Notes: generated by a model from the sequence alone, not told the origin. Counted from the first letter of the stretch, positions 1-10,482 are shown. The stretch is DNA of 64,000 nt from Pontederia crassipes (GCA_030549335.1 CM060195.1:46816991-46880990); one strand, 5' to 3'. Made by a program: numbers and translations.

Positions 1-738
1 CCATGTCTTCATGTCTCCTTCGCTTTCTTTTTTTTGCATATCAGAGCACGATCGCATATTCCTTCTGCATATCAGCGGTTGATGAAGACAATCTAGCGAG
101 GGAAGTGATTGATCAGCAGGTGGCCGCAACAGTGATGGGGACCATTGGGTGATGAAGCGGCGACAATTTATGGGCAAATGAGGCGATGACGATTGGATGA
201 GGCGACGGCCGCATATGAGCAAAAGATTTGCGAGGCGGCGACGGCAGCGATCAGAAGATCCGAAGCGGCGGCAACGACCGAACTCAGGTGGGCAATGAGG
301 CGACGAAAATCAAAATCTAGTGTGCACAGAGACGGTTTTGCTGAAACGGTTTGCGCAGGCTAGGCATTCTTTTTATCAGGTTTTTTTGTAGCCGAACTCG
401 TTTCAGATGATGGGCGTGGACACGTTTCAAATTATGGACACGGGCATTTTTTATCAAGTTTTTATAACCGGTTCACCGGTTCACTCAATAAGACTCATTC
501 ACCGGTTCGGATGAACACAGTGTTTGAGGCGATAAAAGAGGGATCTACTTTTTGATGGTCGGATATGGATCTAATGATAGCCCATATATGTGGATTTTTT
601 TTGCCCCACAGGATCCTTATCCCCTGTCTTGTTTTGATCTCGGTCGAGTTCGAAATCGGGACAAAAGTAAAAAAAATTGTTATACCGATTTGATCATAAA
701 AAAATAATATAATAAATAAAATAGTAAAAAAATTATTA
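1..738. other. Intergenic DNA without a recognised gene
   Basis: The first 330 bases are rich in short imperfect gcgacg-type motifs, and bases 540-738 are A/T-rich. Open frames here are short and resemble nothing I know. It may be worn-out repeat or gene-flank DNA; I assign no function. Confidence 0.4.
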
Positions 739-1020
739 TTAGCCGATCCCAAGCCCAGATAAAGGATGAGGGTTGTGTTAGGCCCCGACAGCCAGCGTAA
801 AACTCTGTCGAATCTCATGAATATGGATCAACGAATATATTATGTTAATACTAGGTCGTTACCCGTAAGTAACGCGTTGTACAGCTCGGGTACAGTGATA
901 AGAGAGCAAGAGCCGTTGCATCCTCACCTGAACGTATTAAATGAGCAAGGGCTACCGCACTCTAATGGACGGAGGCGGTTAAAGAAGCTAGTTCATGAGA
1001 CTAAGGTCAGATTAGGTTCT

Positions 1021-1787
1021 TAGAACATTGGGACGTTGAATGGGAAGCGCCTCGAGGTGGTACAAGTAATGGACCGGCATAAGATTAGTATCTTATGCTT
1101 GCAAGAAACTAGATGGGTAGGAGAGGGAAGTAAAGAGATTAGGTTAAATGGTTCCAAACTTTAGTACACATATAAGGTAAAGGGAAGGAATGATGTTGGT
1201 ATTATCGGGATGCAGAATAGAGGAAGAATGTTGTGAAAGTTAAAAGAATTGAGGATCGAATCATATCCGTGAAAGTAATTATTGGAAATAAGACTATGAA
1301 CATTATTAGTACATATGCACCCAAAGTAGGAGCAGAATCACATCTCAAGGAGAAATTTTGGACAGACATGGAGGGTTTGATTGAAAGTATAATAACAATC
1401 GAGAAAGTTTATATTGGGAGAGACCTTAATGAACATATTGGTAAAGAGACAGGACCACATGCAAGGGTTCATGGTGGTTTTGGTTTTGGATAGTTGAATG
1501 AGAAAGGACAAACTATTATTGATTTTTCTTTAGCATACGACTTTAAGATTATCAACACTTGTTTTAGGAAGAGAGAGAAACATTTAATCACATATAAAAG
1601 TGGAACTCATAGGTCTCAAATCGATTTTTTCTTGACAAGAAATATTGATAAAAGACGCTGTACTAATTGCAAAGTAATTCCTGAACATGGAGTGACTACA
1701 CAATATAGATTATTAGTTCTTGATATGAAAATAAAATGTATAAAACTAAAATCTCGAACAGTTTTTTATCGAAAGATCAAGTGGTGA
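1021..1787 (+). pseudogene. RTE endonuclease domain, broken
   Basis: Pieces of the apurinic-type endonuclease of RTE LINEs, which makes the first nick at the target. Readable segments are NIGTLNGKRLEVVQ and LCLQETRWVGEG (about 1024-1130), the ISTYAPK block near 1306-1326, GRDLNEHIGK near 1417-1446 (family: GDLN with the catalytic Asp), and YKSGTHRSQIDFFL near 1590-1635. Stops at 1021, 1162 and 1785 replace Trp codons expected from the family; one more lies at 1491. The frame shifts near 1220. It cannot make an active protein. Confidence 0.85.
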
Positions 1788-3840
1788 CAGTTAAAGGAGG
1801 AGAAGCGAGAGACTTTTAGAAGTAAGTTATTAGAGGAAAGTGTGTGAGAGTTTGAAGGAGATGCTAGTATCATGTGGAAGAATGTGGTAAAAAATATTGA
1901 AATGGTTGCTAAAGTCATTTTAGGAGAATCAAAAGGTTTTGGACCACGAGATAAAGAGACTTGGTGGTGGAATGAGGAGGTCCAAGAAAATGTGCGTAAT
2001 AAGAAGAATTATTTCAAGGCGATACACTTGGACAATAGTTCTGACAATTGGGAAAAGTATCGTTTGGCGAAAAGGGAGGCTAAGAAGGCAGTTAGTAATG
2101 CTCGTGCTAAAGCATATGAGAGGTTTTATAAGGAATTAGGGATAAAGGCTGGTGAACAAAAGATTTACAATATTGCAAGAAATAAAGAGAAGGAGTCGAG
2201 AGATTTGGATCAAGTAAGATGCATAAAAAATGAAGTTGACAAGGTTTTAGTTACTAAGGGAGATATTAAGAATAGATGGGCAGAGTATTTTTATAAGCTA
2301 TTTAATGATGGATGTGAAGGTTCCCGTTGTGATTTGAAGGACTTGACAGTTAGCGAATGTGAGCTTAATATGTCATTTCATCGTAGAATTAGAGTCTCGA
2401 AGGTTAGCGAAGCTCTTAAGAAAATGGAGAATGATAAAGCCGTTGGACCGGATGGTATATCGATTGAAGTTTGGAAATGTTTAGGAGAAAAATGTGTGTT
2501 GTGGTTATGTAAACTATTTAATGAGATTTTACGATCGAAAAAGATGTCTGATGATTGGAGATTAAATACATTAGTTCCTATTTACAAAAATAAAGGGGAT
2601 ATTCAGAATTGTGCAAATTGTAGAGGGATTAAACTTATGAGTCACACAATGAAATTATGGGAAAAAGTGATTGAGCATAGATTGAGAATGAATACTAGTA
2701 TTTCTGAGAGATAATTTGGGTTCATGCCAGGAAGATCCACTACAGAGACGATTTATTTATTAAGGAGGATGATGGAAAAATATCGAAGTATGAGAAGAGA
2801 CTTACATATGGCTTTCATTGACTTAAAGAATGCGTATGATCGAGTATCAAGGGATATACTTTAGAAAGCCTTGCAAAAGAAGAGGATGAGCGTTGCCTAT
2901 ATTAAGGTAATACAAGATATGTACGATGGGACATTGACTAGGGTTAGGACACTCGGAGGTGAGACAAATGAATTTCCTATAGGAATTGGCCTACATCAAG
3001 GATCAGCTTTAAGCCCGTATCTATTTAACTTAGTTATCGATACTATAACCGAGAGTATCACAGAGGATGTACCTAAGTGCATGCTATTTACGTATGATAT
3101 AATACTTTTAGCGGATTCAAGAGAAAATATTAATACAAAATTAGAAATATGGAAAAATACGTTGGAGTCAAAGAGTTTTCGTTTAAGTAGGAATAAAACA
3201 GAATATATGCATAGCAATTTCACAAATAAACAACTTAGAGACGATTTGAAAGTTAGGCTAGGGGAGTATATAATTCTTCAAGTGACAAAGTTTAAATATT
3301 TAGGATCAATTGTAAGACAAGACGACGAGATTGATGACGATGTTAATAATAGAATTCAAGCTGGTTGGTGTAAGTGGAGGAAAGTCACTGGAGTTTTTTG
3401 TGATAGAAAAGTAGCCAATAAAATTAAAGGGAAATTCTATCGTACTGCTATAGATCGGCAGTGTTATATGGTAGTGAATGTTGGGCTATGAAGGGACAAT
3501 ATGAACGTAAAGTGGGAGTAGCCGAAATGAGGATGTTGAGATGGATGTGTGGTCATACAAGATTAGATAATATTAGGAATGACCATATGCGTGAACGAGT
3601 CGGAATGGCTCCTATTAGTGAGAAAATGGTAGAGAATCGTCTGAGATGATTTGATCATGTTCAGAGAAGACCATTAGATACGCTAGTAAGAAGAGTAAAT
3701 CAAATAATCTGGAGTCCGATTAAAAAAGAGAGAGGGAGGCCAAGACGGACACTTGGCGAACTAATAGAGCAAGATCTGTTGGTGAATAATATACCGAAAT
3801 GTTTGGTTACTAATAGAGCGGAATGACGTCGTATGATCCA
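1788..3840 (+). pseudogene. RTE reverse transcriptase, broken
   Basis: Reverse transcriptase of the RTE LINE. 1872-2714 is open for 280 codons and carries the linker and fingers region (KAVGPDGISIEVWKCLG; LVPIYKNKGDIQNC). After a stop at 2712, where the family has Gln, come FGFMPGRSTTET and the palm block AFIDLKNAYDRV (about 2811-2846). A Trp-to-stop follows at 2862, then GLHQGSALSPYLF. The YADD/FADD catalytic box is FTYD near 3088, so one catalytic Asp is missing. The C-terminal segment (YGSECWAMKGQ; MLRWMCGHTRLD) continues in another frame from 3461 to a Trp-to-stop at 3647. Confidence 0.85.
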
Positions 3841-3887
3841 TGTATCCGATCTCACCTAGTGAGATAAGACTTTGTTGTTGTTGTTGT

Positions 3888-4320
3888 AGTATATAAATAT
3901 GATAACTATCAATTAAATTATATATATATATATGATAATATAATATAATGTATATTTATGATATTTATCAAATAAAATATACTTTTTTATTCAAAATAAA
4001 TAAAAAAATAATATTTTAAATAATTTAATACTAATATGATATATTTAATCGATTCGCGATTGAGTCCAATTATAACAACGCCGACCCGCCCTGACCGGGT
4101 TACCCACATGGTCGGAAATAACTCGAAAAATCTGAGTCGATGCGGGTCTGGGCGATCGGGTTGTCCCGGTCCGTGCTCAGCCCTAGAGTTCTACGCATAA
4201 TTAATTCGAAGTCCAATTAAAGAATTAAACGATATTTACATTTTGTCTTCATAAATGAAATCAAATTTACTGTCTTTTCGAATATTTTTTTCTTCTTTGC
4301 TTTATATAATAAACTCTATC
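3888..4320. other. AT-rich spacer with a hAT-like end
   Basis: 3890-4060 is AT-rich with a short (TA)n run. 4075-4185 is GC-richer. Read on the minus strand it begins tagggctgagcacgg, which resembles a hAT transposon terminus; the following plus-strand 8 bases (gagttcta) could be a target duplication. I could not find a matching left end, so the element call is tentative. No gene seen. Confidence 0.3.
4172..4185 (-). repeat. Possible hAT terminal inverted repeat, one end only
   Basis: The minus strand reads TAGGGCTGAGCACGG, like the TAGGG-type termini of plant hAT/Ac elements. The partner end was not found upstream; the RTE insertion or decay may have removed it. Confidence 0.3.
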
Positions 4321-4800
4321 TAAACTATCACGATTTTTTATATCTAATTCAAACTATGAACTTATTTTTTTGAATATCTAAATTATCATGACTTTTTAAT
4401 TTAATCCTTTCATCTACTTCTATTACCGACGAGCACAAGAAAGGGGGGCCCTTCACCCCGGCAACTTCCACTTCTCCCGCCCAAACGCATGTGTGCCCCC
4501 ACCCACCTCCCCTCCGATGACGCCCAGCGCTCGCCCGCAAGGCGAAGCAGCCTCCTCAGTCGTAGCTCTTGCTAGCGACACAAATCGATCTTTGCTGAAT
4601 TTTTTTTTGTATTTTTTATTTGATGTATTATGTGATGAGGGGTAATTTAGTCTTCTCATAAATGAAAAAAGGCAAATGTAATAGAAAAATATAACAGAAG
4701 TGGACGAAAAAGATTAAAATAGAAAAATCATGATATTTTAGGAATACGAAAAAATAAGTTTGTTGTTTGATATTAGATGCGAATAATCGTGATAGTTTAC
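4321..4800. mobile_element. Fold-back element with a GC-rich core
   Basis: Two arms of about 107-111 bp, 4321-4427 and 4690-4800, are inverted copies of each other: taaactatcacgatt on the left matches the reverse complement of the last bases on the right, and blocks such as cttattttt and atatcatgattttt follow in the same order. Between the AT-rich arms lies a core whose first 140 bases (4428-4570) are strikingly GC-rich, unlike anything around. This is the layout of a long-TIR Mutator-like or fold-back transposon carrying a captured fragment. No transposase is present and I could not define the target duplication. Confidence 0.6.
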
Positions 4801-5225
4801 GGGGAGATATATGGAAATAACCCCATATGATATCATCGAAGAAGCCAATTTTAAAAAATATCCATGATAGTTCACATAAGACAAAAAAAAATTGAAAAAT
4901 AAAATAAGGAGACAAATATTTTTTGAGCGAATTGTGTTTTATGAAGGGGAGAAAATCGAGGAAGAGACGGGACTTGAATAATATTTTATTAGGTGTTTTC
5001 ATTTTCTATAATAATAAATCTTGTGTTTCGGTGAAATATAGGGACCTAAGCCCTATTAAAATTAGATTGCCACTTCTATTTCTTTTCCGAGATCCATAAA
5101 AATTGCTAGACATAGAATAATTTACCCTCAATAGAACAATGACAATAGAAAGGCCATAACTATTACATTGAAGTAACAAAATTACTGAGTCAATTAAGAA
5201 ATATTACACATCTTCTTAAGAATTA
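4801..5225. other. AT-rich spacer, no gene
   Basis: AT-rich DNA. It includes one more partial copy of the fold-back arm motif (ccatgatagttcacat, near 4860). No open frame with recognisable content. Confidence 0.4.
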
Positions 5226-5390
5226 AAATATGAGCAACTCTTTAAATTTTATGCAGGCAAACTGTGCTAATTTTTTTAGAAACTAAGCAACACTTCGAAA
5301 TTTTGTGCAGCAAAAAACAACTTGCATCAAGCCTTACATATCATAAGGGTACTTGATCGATTGTTGTTCGGTAGTTTAGCTGCCTCGATA

Positions 5391-5607
5391 ATAGTTTTGT
5401 TAAATTCAAAAAGAGCTACCAACTCAAATGCACATTAGTCTCCCATCTGAAAATTTTAGTGTGCACGAAGGCAGTCCAACTTGTAGAGAAACAATCTCTT
5501 CTTTTTCTTGATGAAATGTACTGGACTGACCAAATATTGTCATATGAAGTATGAAATTGCATGAACATTTTTTTGCCATAAAACTTATCTATATATAATT
5601 TCTGCAA
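5391..5607 (-). pseudogene. B3 terminal-exon relic, unit A
   Basis: The best-preserved unit. On the minus strand DNIWSVQYISSRKRRDCFST followed by SWTAFVHTKIFRWET aligns with GNVWTVKYIPVEGERGFFSG and GWTAFARGNHLQIGD of the intact B3 gene. That is the core of a B3 domain, with the Gly-Gly before Trp changed to Thr-Ser. Confidence 0.7.
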
Positions 5608-5738
5608 AGTAATACCAACATTTCCCCTCAGCCTCCTAAGTCAATGTCAAGGAAAAAATTTCAACTATTAAATCAAAATATAAAGCAATGAAGAATTGAT
5701 AGAGTAGACAAGAAATATGGCAAATCTTTGTAGAAACT

Positions 5739-5921
5739 CGAAAACTCCGCCTATATTTTATAGCCGGTTCCAAGTTCGGATAAAGGAGGAGGGTTGTGTT
5801 AGGCCTCGACAGCCAGCATAAAATTCTGTCGAATCTTATGAACATGGATCAACGAATAGTCGTATGATCCATGTAGCCGACCCCACCTAGTGGGATAAAG
5901 CTTTGTTGTTATTGTTGTTTG
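5739..5921 (+). mobile_element. Short RTE derivative (5' end fused to 3' end), copy 1
   Basis: From 5760 the sequence follows the 5' end of the RTE LINE for about 105 bp (ggttgtgttaggc; gacagccagc; gatcaacgaata), then passes directly into the RTE 3' end (gtcgtatgatccatgtagcc; cacctagtgggataa) and a TTG-rich tail. Nearly 3 kb of coding sequence is absent. It is flanked by a 13-bp direct repeat, ctttgtagaaact, at 5726-5738 and 5922-5934, so it inserted as a unit. It codes for nothing and would need RTE enzymes in trans. The insertion lies inside the B3 relic array. Confidence 0.85.
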
Positions 5922-6107
5922 CTTTGTAGAAACTGGAACTTAAGCAACTCTTCAAAATTTTGTATCGGCAAAACGCGTTAATCTTTTTTTAAAAAACTAA
6001 AACATGAGCAACTCTTCCCAATTTTATGTAGCCAAAGTGAAGCTTGCATCAAGCCTTTCACACCATAGGGATACTTGATCGGTCTGTTGTTGAATAGTTC
6101 ATCTTCT

Positions 6108-6275
6108 CTAATAATAATTATTTTAAATTTAGCATGAGCTACCGGCTCAAATGCATAGTAGTCTCCATATGAAGATTGGTATCATGCGCGAAGGTGGTTC
6201 AACTTGTAGAGAAAAAAAATCTTCTTATTTCTAAAGAAGTGTACTTAATTGATCAATGCGACGGTGCATGCATAT
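6108..6275 (-). pseudogene. B3 terminal-exon relic, unit B
   Basis: Recognised by order and spacing of blocks shared with unit A and the intact gene (gagctaccggctcaaatgca, tagtctcc, gcgaaggtggttcaacttg, agtgtactta). Stops and small indels remove any frame. Confidence 0.6.
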
Positions 6276-6589
6276 CTTTCTTGCTATAAATCTCATTTAT
6301 GTACAATTTTTGCACAATAATATTAGATATAAACTATAACAACTTAAGTTAATGACAACAAAAAGATATCAACTATTACACCAAAATATGAAGCAATAAA
6401 AAAATATTAGAATAAACAATAAATATTACAAATCTTTATAGAAATTAAAACATGAACAACTCTTCTAAATTTTGTGCAATCAAAATGAGCCAATATTTTT
6501 TACGCCTAAAGCATGAGAAACACTTTGGAGTTTGTATAGCCAAAATGGAGTTTGCATCAAGCCTTTCATACTTTCATATCATAGAGTAC

Positions 6590-6735
6590 TTGGTCGAGCT
6601 CAAATACACACTAGACTCCCATAAGAAAATTGTTACCACGGACCAAGGTAGTCTAACCTGTAGAAAAATCTCTTATTTTTCTAATGGAATGTACTTAACT
6701 AACCAAATATTGTCATCTGAATTGTGAAAGTTCTA
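6590..6735 (-). pseudogene. B3 terminal-exon relic, unit C
   Basis: Blocks gagctcaaatacaca, ctagactccc, ccaaggtagtctaacctg and aatgtacttaactaaccaaa follow the intact B3 exon in order. The piece just before gagctc, present in other units, is deleted here. Confidence 0.6.
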
Positions 6736-7045
6736 TGCATGTATTTCTTGTCATAAACTTATCTATGAACATTTTTTGCACAATAATATCATACATTTAC
6801 CCCCAGCCTCCTATGCCAATGGCAATAAAAAAGATTTTAAATATTACACTAGAATATGCAAATCTTTTTAATAATTGAAATATGAACAACTCTAGATAGT
6901 TTTGTGCAGTCAAAATACTATGATCTTTTCTATAAACTAAAACATGAACAACACTTAAAAAACATTGTATAGTCAAAATGTAGCTTGCATCAAGCATTTC
7001 ACATCAGAGAGTATGTAGTCAACCATTGTTCATTAGTTCATTTAC

Positions 7046-7167
7046 CCTGATAATAGTTAGTCTCCCATCTAAATATTGTTGCCACACGCGAAGGCAGTCC
7101 ATCATGCAAAAGAAAACTTCCTTTTCCTGATGGAATTACTTAATTGACCGAATGAAGGTGTATGTGT
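7046..7167 (-). pseudogene. B3 terminal-exon relic, unit D
   Basis: ataatagttagtctccc joins two blocks that are 40 bases apart in other units, so this unit carries an internal deletion. cgcgaaggcagtccatcatg and tggaattacttaattgacc follow. The unit stops where the LTR relic begins. Confidence 0.6.
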
Positions 7168-7600
7168 CAATGGGGTCATTTTTCTCGCGATTGACCCGTG
7201 CAACGACTACACGTGTCAATAAACTAGACAAGCTCTTTTTGTTGCGCCTTGCGGAAGCTTATTTTGTGGCTTACCAAATGTCATAATTTTTGATATGTTG
7301 GTCTTGAGTGAACGCTTCCGCGGAGGCATTTGTGAACAAACGGATGCTCAGATGGAACGTGCACTTTGAGACACTCTTTTATGAATTGTCACACCACGCT
7401 TGAAACTCGATATTAGAATTACGAAGGTAATTTTTTATTGAGTAAATAAAATGCTTGATTACAAAAGCTTCGGAGTAGGACTAGCGGGTCCCCCTAATAT
7501 ATCACCATTTGGAAAGGTAAATTTGACGTGTGACGTGACAGATAAGTTAGGGGATGAAAAAGTGCATATCACAAGATTATCGTCACATGTCAAGCTAAGT
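7168..7600. mobile_element. Old solo-LTR-like relic
   Basis: Begins tgtcaatggggtcattt and later has tgtcacaccacgcttgaaac, gaattacgaagg and cttgattacaaaagcttcgg. These match, in order, the LTRs at 10483-11578 and 14581-15247 (tgtcacggggtcattc; ccaccccacgctcaagg; gaattaaagg). No second LTR or internal region is near, so it looks like a much older solo LTR of a related family. The right border (7600-7650) is uncertain and no target duplication is visible. Confidence 0.5.
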
Positions 7601-7997
7601 TTAACTTAAAAAAATGAGCTAAAATAAGAAAAAATAAAAGTAAGATAACTTCGACGCACATATTTCTTGCCAAAAAACTTATCTATGTACAATTTTTGCA
7701 CAACAATACTAGACATTTAACTTTAGCCTCCTAGGTCAATGACAACATAAATATCTTAACTATTTACACCAAAAAATGAAGCAACAAACAATACTAGAGC
7801 ATGCAAGGAATATTATATATCTCTATAGGAACTGCAACATGAGTAACTTTTACGAGTTTTGTGCAAACAAAATGCAATCATCTTTTTAGAAACTCAAAAT
7901 GAGCAACACTTCAGAGTTTTGTATAGTCAAAATGCAGTTTGCATCAAACCTTTCATATCACAAGGGTACTTGGTTGATCATTGTTCAGGAATTTATC

Positions 7998-8112
7998 TAC
8001 CTTGATAATAGTTACACTAAATTTAGTAGAAGCTAGTAGTTCAAATGCACAATAGTCTCCCATTTAAGATTGTTATCTTTGAAGATGTGCTCTTAAAAAT
8101 CCAGTAGGTAAC
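7998..8112 (-). pseudogene. B3 terminal-exon relic, unit E
   Basis: Keeps both ends of the exon (ccttgataatagttac; gaagatgtgctcttaaaaat) but lacks about 130 bp between them. The part matching the exon's splice-acceptor side (ccagtaggtaacc) is present here and not in units A-D. Confidence 0.55.
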
Positions 8113-8403
8113 CAATGTAATCATCACAATGTGAATCAGTGACATGAAGTAGTGGTGCCCGGCCCAAGCGATTCTGAAATAATTAAAAAATGACTACATT
8201 TTTTAAGATTCTTATTATTGACAACGGAAAAGAACACTCGAAAAAGGTGTTATGCACTTAGCTGAAATTCTTTGGTTATTTTATAATGTTACTTCAATAA
8301 CATTATTTACTTGGAACACATTCCTTCCTCAAAATCATTATTCGGTGTTCCTTATCTATTTTGCAATGATTTCTTTTTTGTACTTAGTTCAAGTCAATTC
8401 CAC
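8113..8403. other. AT-rich spacer, no gene
   Basis: About 290 bases left of the CACTA insertion. An open frame runs through it into the transposon, but it has no recognisable content and its continuation is transposon repeat. Confidence 0.4.
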
Positions 8404-8406
8404 TTG

Positions 8407-10047
8407 CACTACTAGAAAAAATGCGGATTATCGACGATTCGGACCGTCGATAATCAGCCCGAAAACCGTCGGTAACGAAATTACCGACGGTTTTTCAGTC
8501 AGAATCGATCCGTCGAAAAAACGCTCGTCGCAAATGGATTTGCGACGGTTCAAAAAAATCCATCGCAAATATCGACGGTTCTGGCCGTCGGAAAAGTCCC
8601 CGGTGGTTCGACCCGTCGAAATTTTTCGACGGTTGCAACCGCCGGAAAAGTGCCCGATGGTTCGAACCGTCGATATTTCCGACAGTTGCAACCGCCAGAA
8701 ACGTCCCCGGCGGTTCGAACCGTCGAAATGGCCGACGGTTGCAACCACCGGAAATGGCCGACGGTTCGAGCCGTCGCAAATTTTCGACCGTCGCAACTGT
8801 CGAAACTTTGGACGGACGTCGCAATCGTCGATCTTTAGACAGTCGCAACCATCGCAGATAATTTTTAAATATAAAAAAATTAGCGGTCGGATACGACCAC
8901 ATGGCGTTCGGATCCGGCCGCTGGAGGTCGGATCCGATGCCAGGCGGCCGATCCGACCGCCTGGCGGCGGAACCGGCCGCTGGAGGCCGGATCGGCCGCC
9001 AGACCGGCCGCCAGGCGACCGGAACCGGCCGCTGGAGGCCGGATCCGACCGCCTGGAGGCCGGATCCGGTCGCCTGGAGGCCGAAACCGGTCACTGGAGG
9101 CCGAAACCGGCCGCCTGGCGGTCGAAACCGGCTGCTTGGCGGCCAATCCGGCCGCTGGAGGTCGGATCCGGCCGCTGGAGGCCGGATCCGGCCTCCGGCC
9201 GACCGACAGCAGAGAGAGAGACGTCGGCGCGGAGCAGGAGAGAGAGATACACTGGCGCGGGAGAGGATCGCCGGTGCGGGAGAGGGTCGCCGACGTCCGG
9301 CGTGGGATGGTCGTCGGCGTTCGACGGGCGGGAGGGGGTGCTCGCGGCCGGGAGAGAGAGAGGAGAGGAGGGAGAGAGAGAGGAGTGGAGGGAGGAGGAA
9401 GAGAGAACACGGAGAGAGAGAAGATGGATGAGGAATATATATATAGGGAAAAAGTGGAAAAAAATCGGAAAAAGAAAAAAAAGCGGGATAACGAAATTTT
9501 AATTACCGACGATTGCGGCCGTCGAAAACGTAAATATTAAATATTTTTATAATTATCGACGGTTGTGACCGTCGAAAATATATTTAGTTATATATAATAT
9601 TTATTTTTTATTTTACCGACGATTTTGACCGTCGGTAATTACGACGGATTTTGCGATGGTTGGATATCCGTCGGAAATATCGACGGTTCTAATCGTCGAA
9701 AAATTAAATAATAATATAATAAATTATATAATTAATTTTTTTATTTCCGATGGTCGTGACCGTCGAAAAATCCGTCAAAAACATTTAATAATAATATAAA
9801 AAATACATAATTTAATTTTTTATTTCCGACTATCATAACCGTCGAAAATTGCGACGGATGTATATCCGTCGAAAATATCGACATTTCTAATCGTCGAAAA
9901 ATTAAATAATAATATAAATTATTTCCGACGGTCATAACCGTCGAAAAATCCGTCGAAAACGGAACTGTCGAAAAATCCGTCGCAAATTACGACGGATTTA
10001 GAACCGTCGGAAATTATCCGTCGGAAAACCGCGATTTTCTTGTAGTG
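8407..10047. mobile_element. Non-autonomous CACTA (En/Spm-type) DNA transposon
   Basis: Left end CACTACTAGAAAAAATGCGG and right end (reverse complement) CACTACAAGAAAATCGCGG are CACTA termini. The 3-bp target duplication ttg sits at 8404-8406 and 10048-10050. Both flanks are packed with subterminal repeats of the type CGACGGTT / AACCGTCG (about 8430-8850 and 9500-10025), the kind of site CACTA transposases bind. The core has a GC-rich minisatellite (8890-9200) followed by GA-rich DNA (9210-9430). No transposase is encoded. At 1641 bp it must be mobilised in trans. Long open frames inside are a by-product of the GC-rich repeats. Confidence 0.93.
8890..9200. repeat. GC-rich minisatellite inside the CACTA element
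   Basis: Imperfect head-to-tail units built on ggccgctggaggccggatcc, roughly 20-30 bp, about a dozen copies, with variants such as cgcctggcggcggaacc. It is far more GC-rich than the AT-rich subterminal regions on either side. Confidence 0.8.
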
Positions 10048-10050
10048 TTG

Positions 10051-10477
10051 CTAATAATTATCAAAGGATTTTTATAGGAAAATCTCAACAATTTGTATAA
10101 TGCAATCCAAAGTTTTTGATAATGATAATGTTTATCGATTCTAAGAAGAAGAAAAAAAGCACAAAAGTTTTTAATAACATCCGAAAGCTTTTTCATGAAC
10201 TTTACCCGGCTTAAATTCTATAAGTTTATAACACTTAAATAAGTGGAATCTCATACTATACTATTCATCTTAAAATCACTAAAGATAATTACATTTTGTC
10301 AATAGGAAAATGGAACCATAGCTCAGTACAATTTACTAATTAGTAGAAGGGATTAAGGATTGTTTGGACCCAAAGCACGTCCACAAGATCATAATTGATT
10401 TTGGTAATAATAAATTTATGATAAACTCATTTAAAAAAAGTATTTATCAAGGATTAATTTATGAATCAATGGTAGGT
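10051..10477. other. AT-rich spacer, no gene
   Basis: Lies between the CACTA element and the next LTR element. Short direct repeats only; I see no coding or structural feature. Confidence 0.4.
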
Positions 10478-10482
10478 GATAT

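Larger units (their letters stand above)
740..3887 (+). mobile_element. RTE-clade LINE, full length but dead
   Basis: A non-LTR retrotransposon of about 3.15 kb. Its 5' end (agccgatcccaagcccagat) and its 3' end, which finishes in a (TTG)n tail, recur in two short derivatives elsewhere in the window, which fixes both borders. One ancestral ORF can be followed: an endonuclease/exonuclease/phosphatase domain (about 1020-1790) and then a reverse transcriptase (about 1870-3500) with a C-terminal region to about 3840. Such elements nick DNA and copy their RNA at the nick. This copy is broken by stops at 1021, 1162, 1491, 1785, 1845, 2712, 2862 and 3647, and by frameshifts near 1220 and 3455. The catalytic FADD box of the reverse transcriptase reads FTYD. 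No clear target-site duplication was seen. Confidence 0.9.
5226..8112 (-). pseudogene. Decayed tandem array of B3-gene 3' ends (5 units)
   Basis: Five degenerate units, each holding (minus strand) the last exon of a B3-domain gene plus its 3' flank. They match the intact gene at 26.6-27.0 kb: the flank block with gcaactcttc and gtcaaaatg, a stretch around cataatagttac, then the antisense exon with caaatgcacagtagtc and aggcagtccaac. B3-like parts start at about 5391, 6108, 6590, 7046 and 7998. Subtracting a 196-bp RTE derivative (5739-5934) and an LTR relic (about 7168-7650) leaves a period of about 450-525 bp. All reading frames are ruined. REM-type B3 genes commonly lie in tandem clusters, so this is most simply the ruin of one. 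Confidence 0.75.

Noticed and set aside
8252-9502. A 416-codon open frame on the plus strand and several long frames on both strands in this stretch
   Set aside because: It crosses the CACTA border at 8407 and consists of translated subterminal repeats and GC-rich minisatellite. The low-complexity Arg/Pro/Ser composition and the similar frames on both strands mark it as chance.
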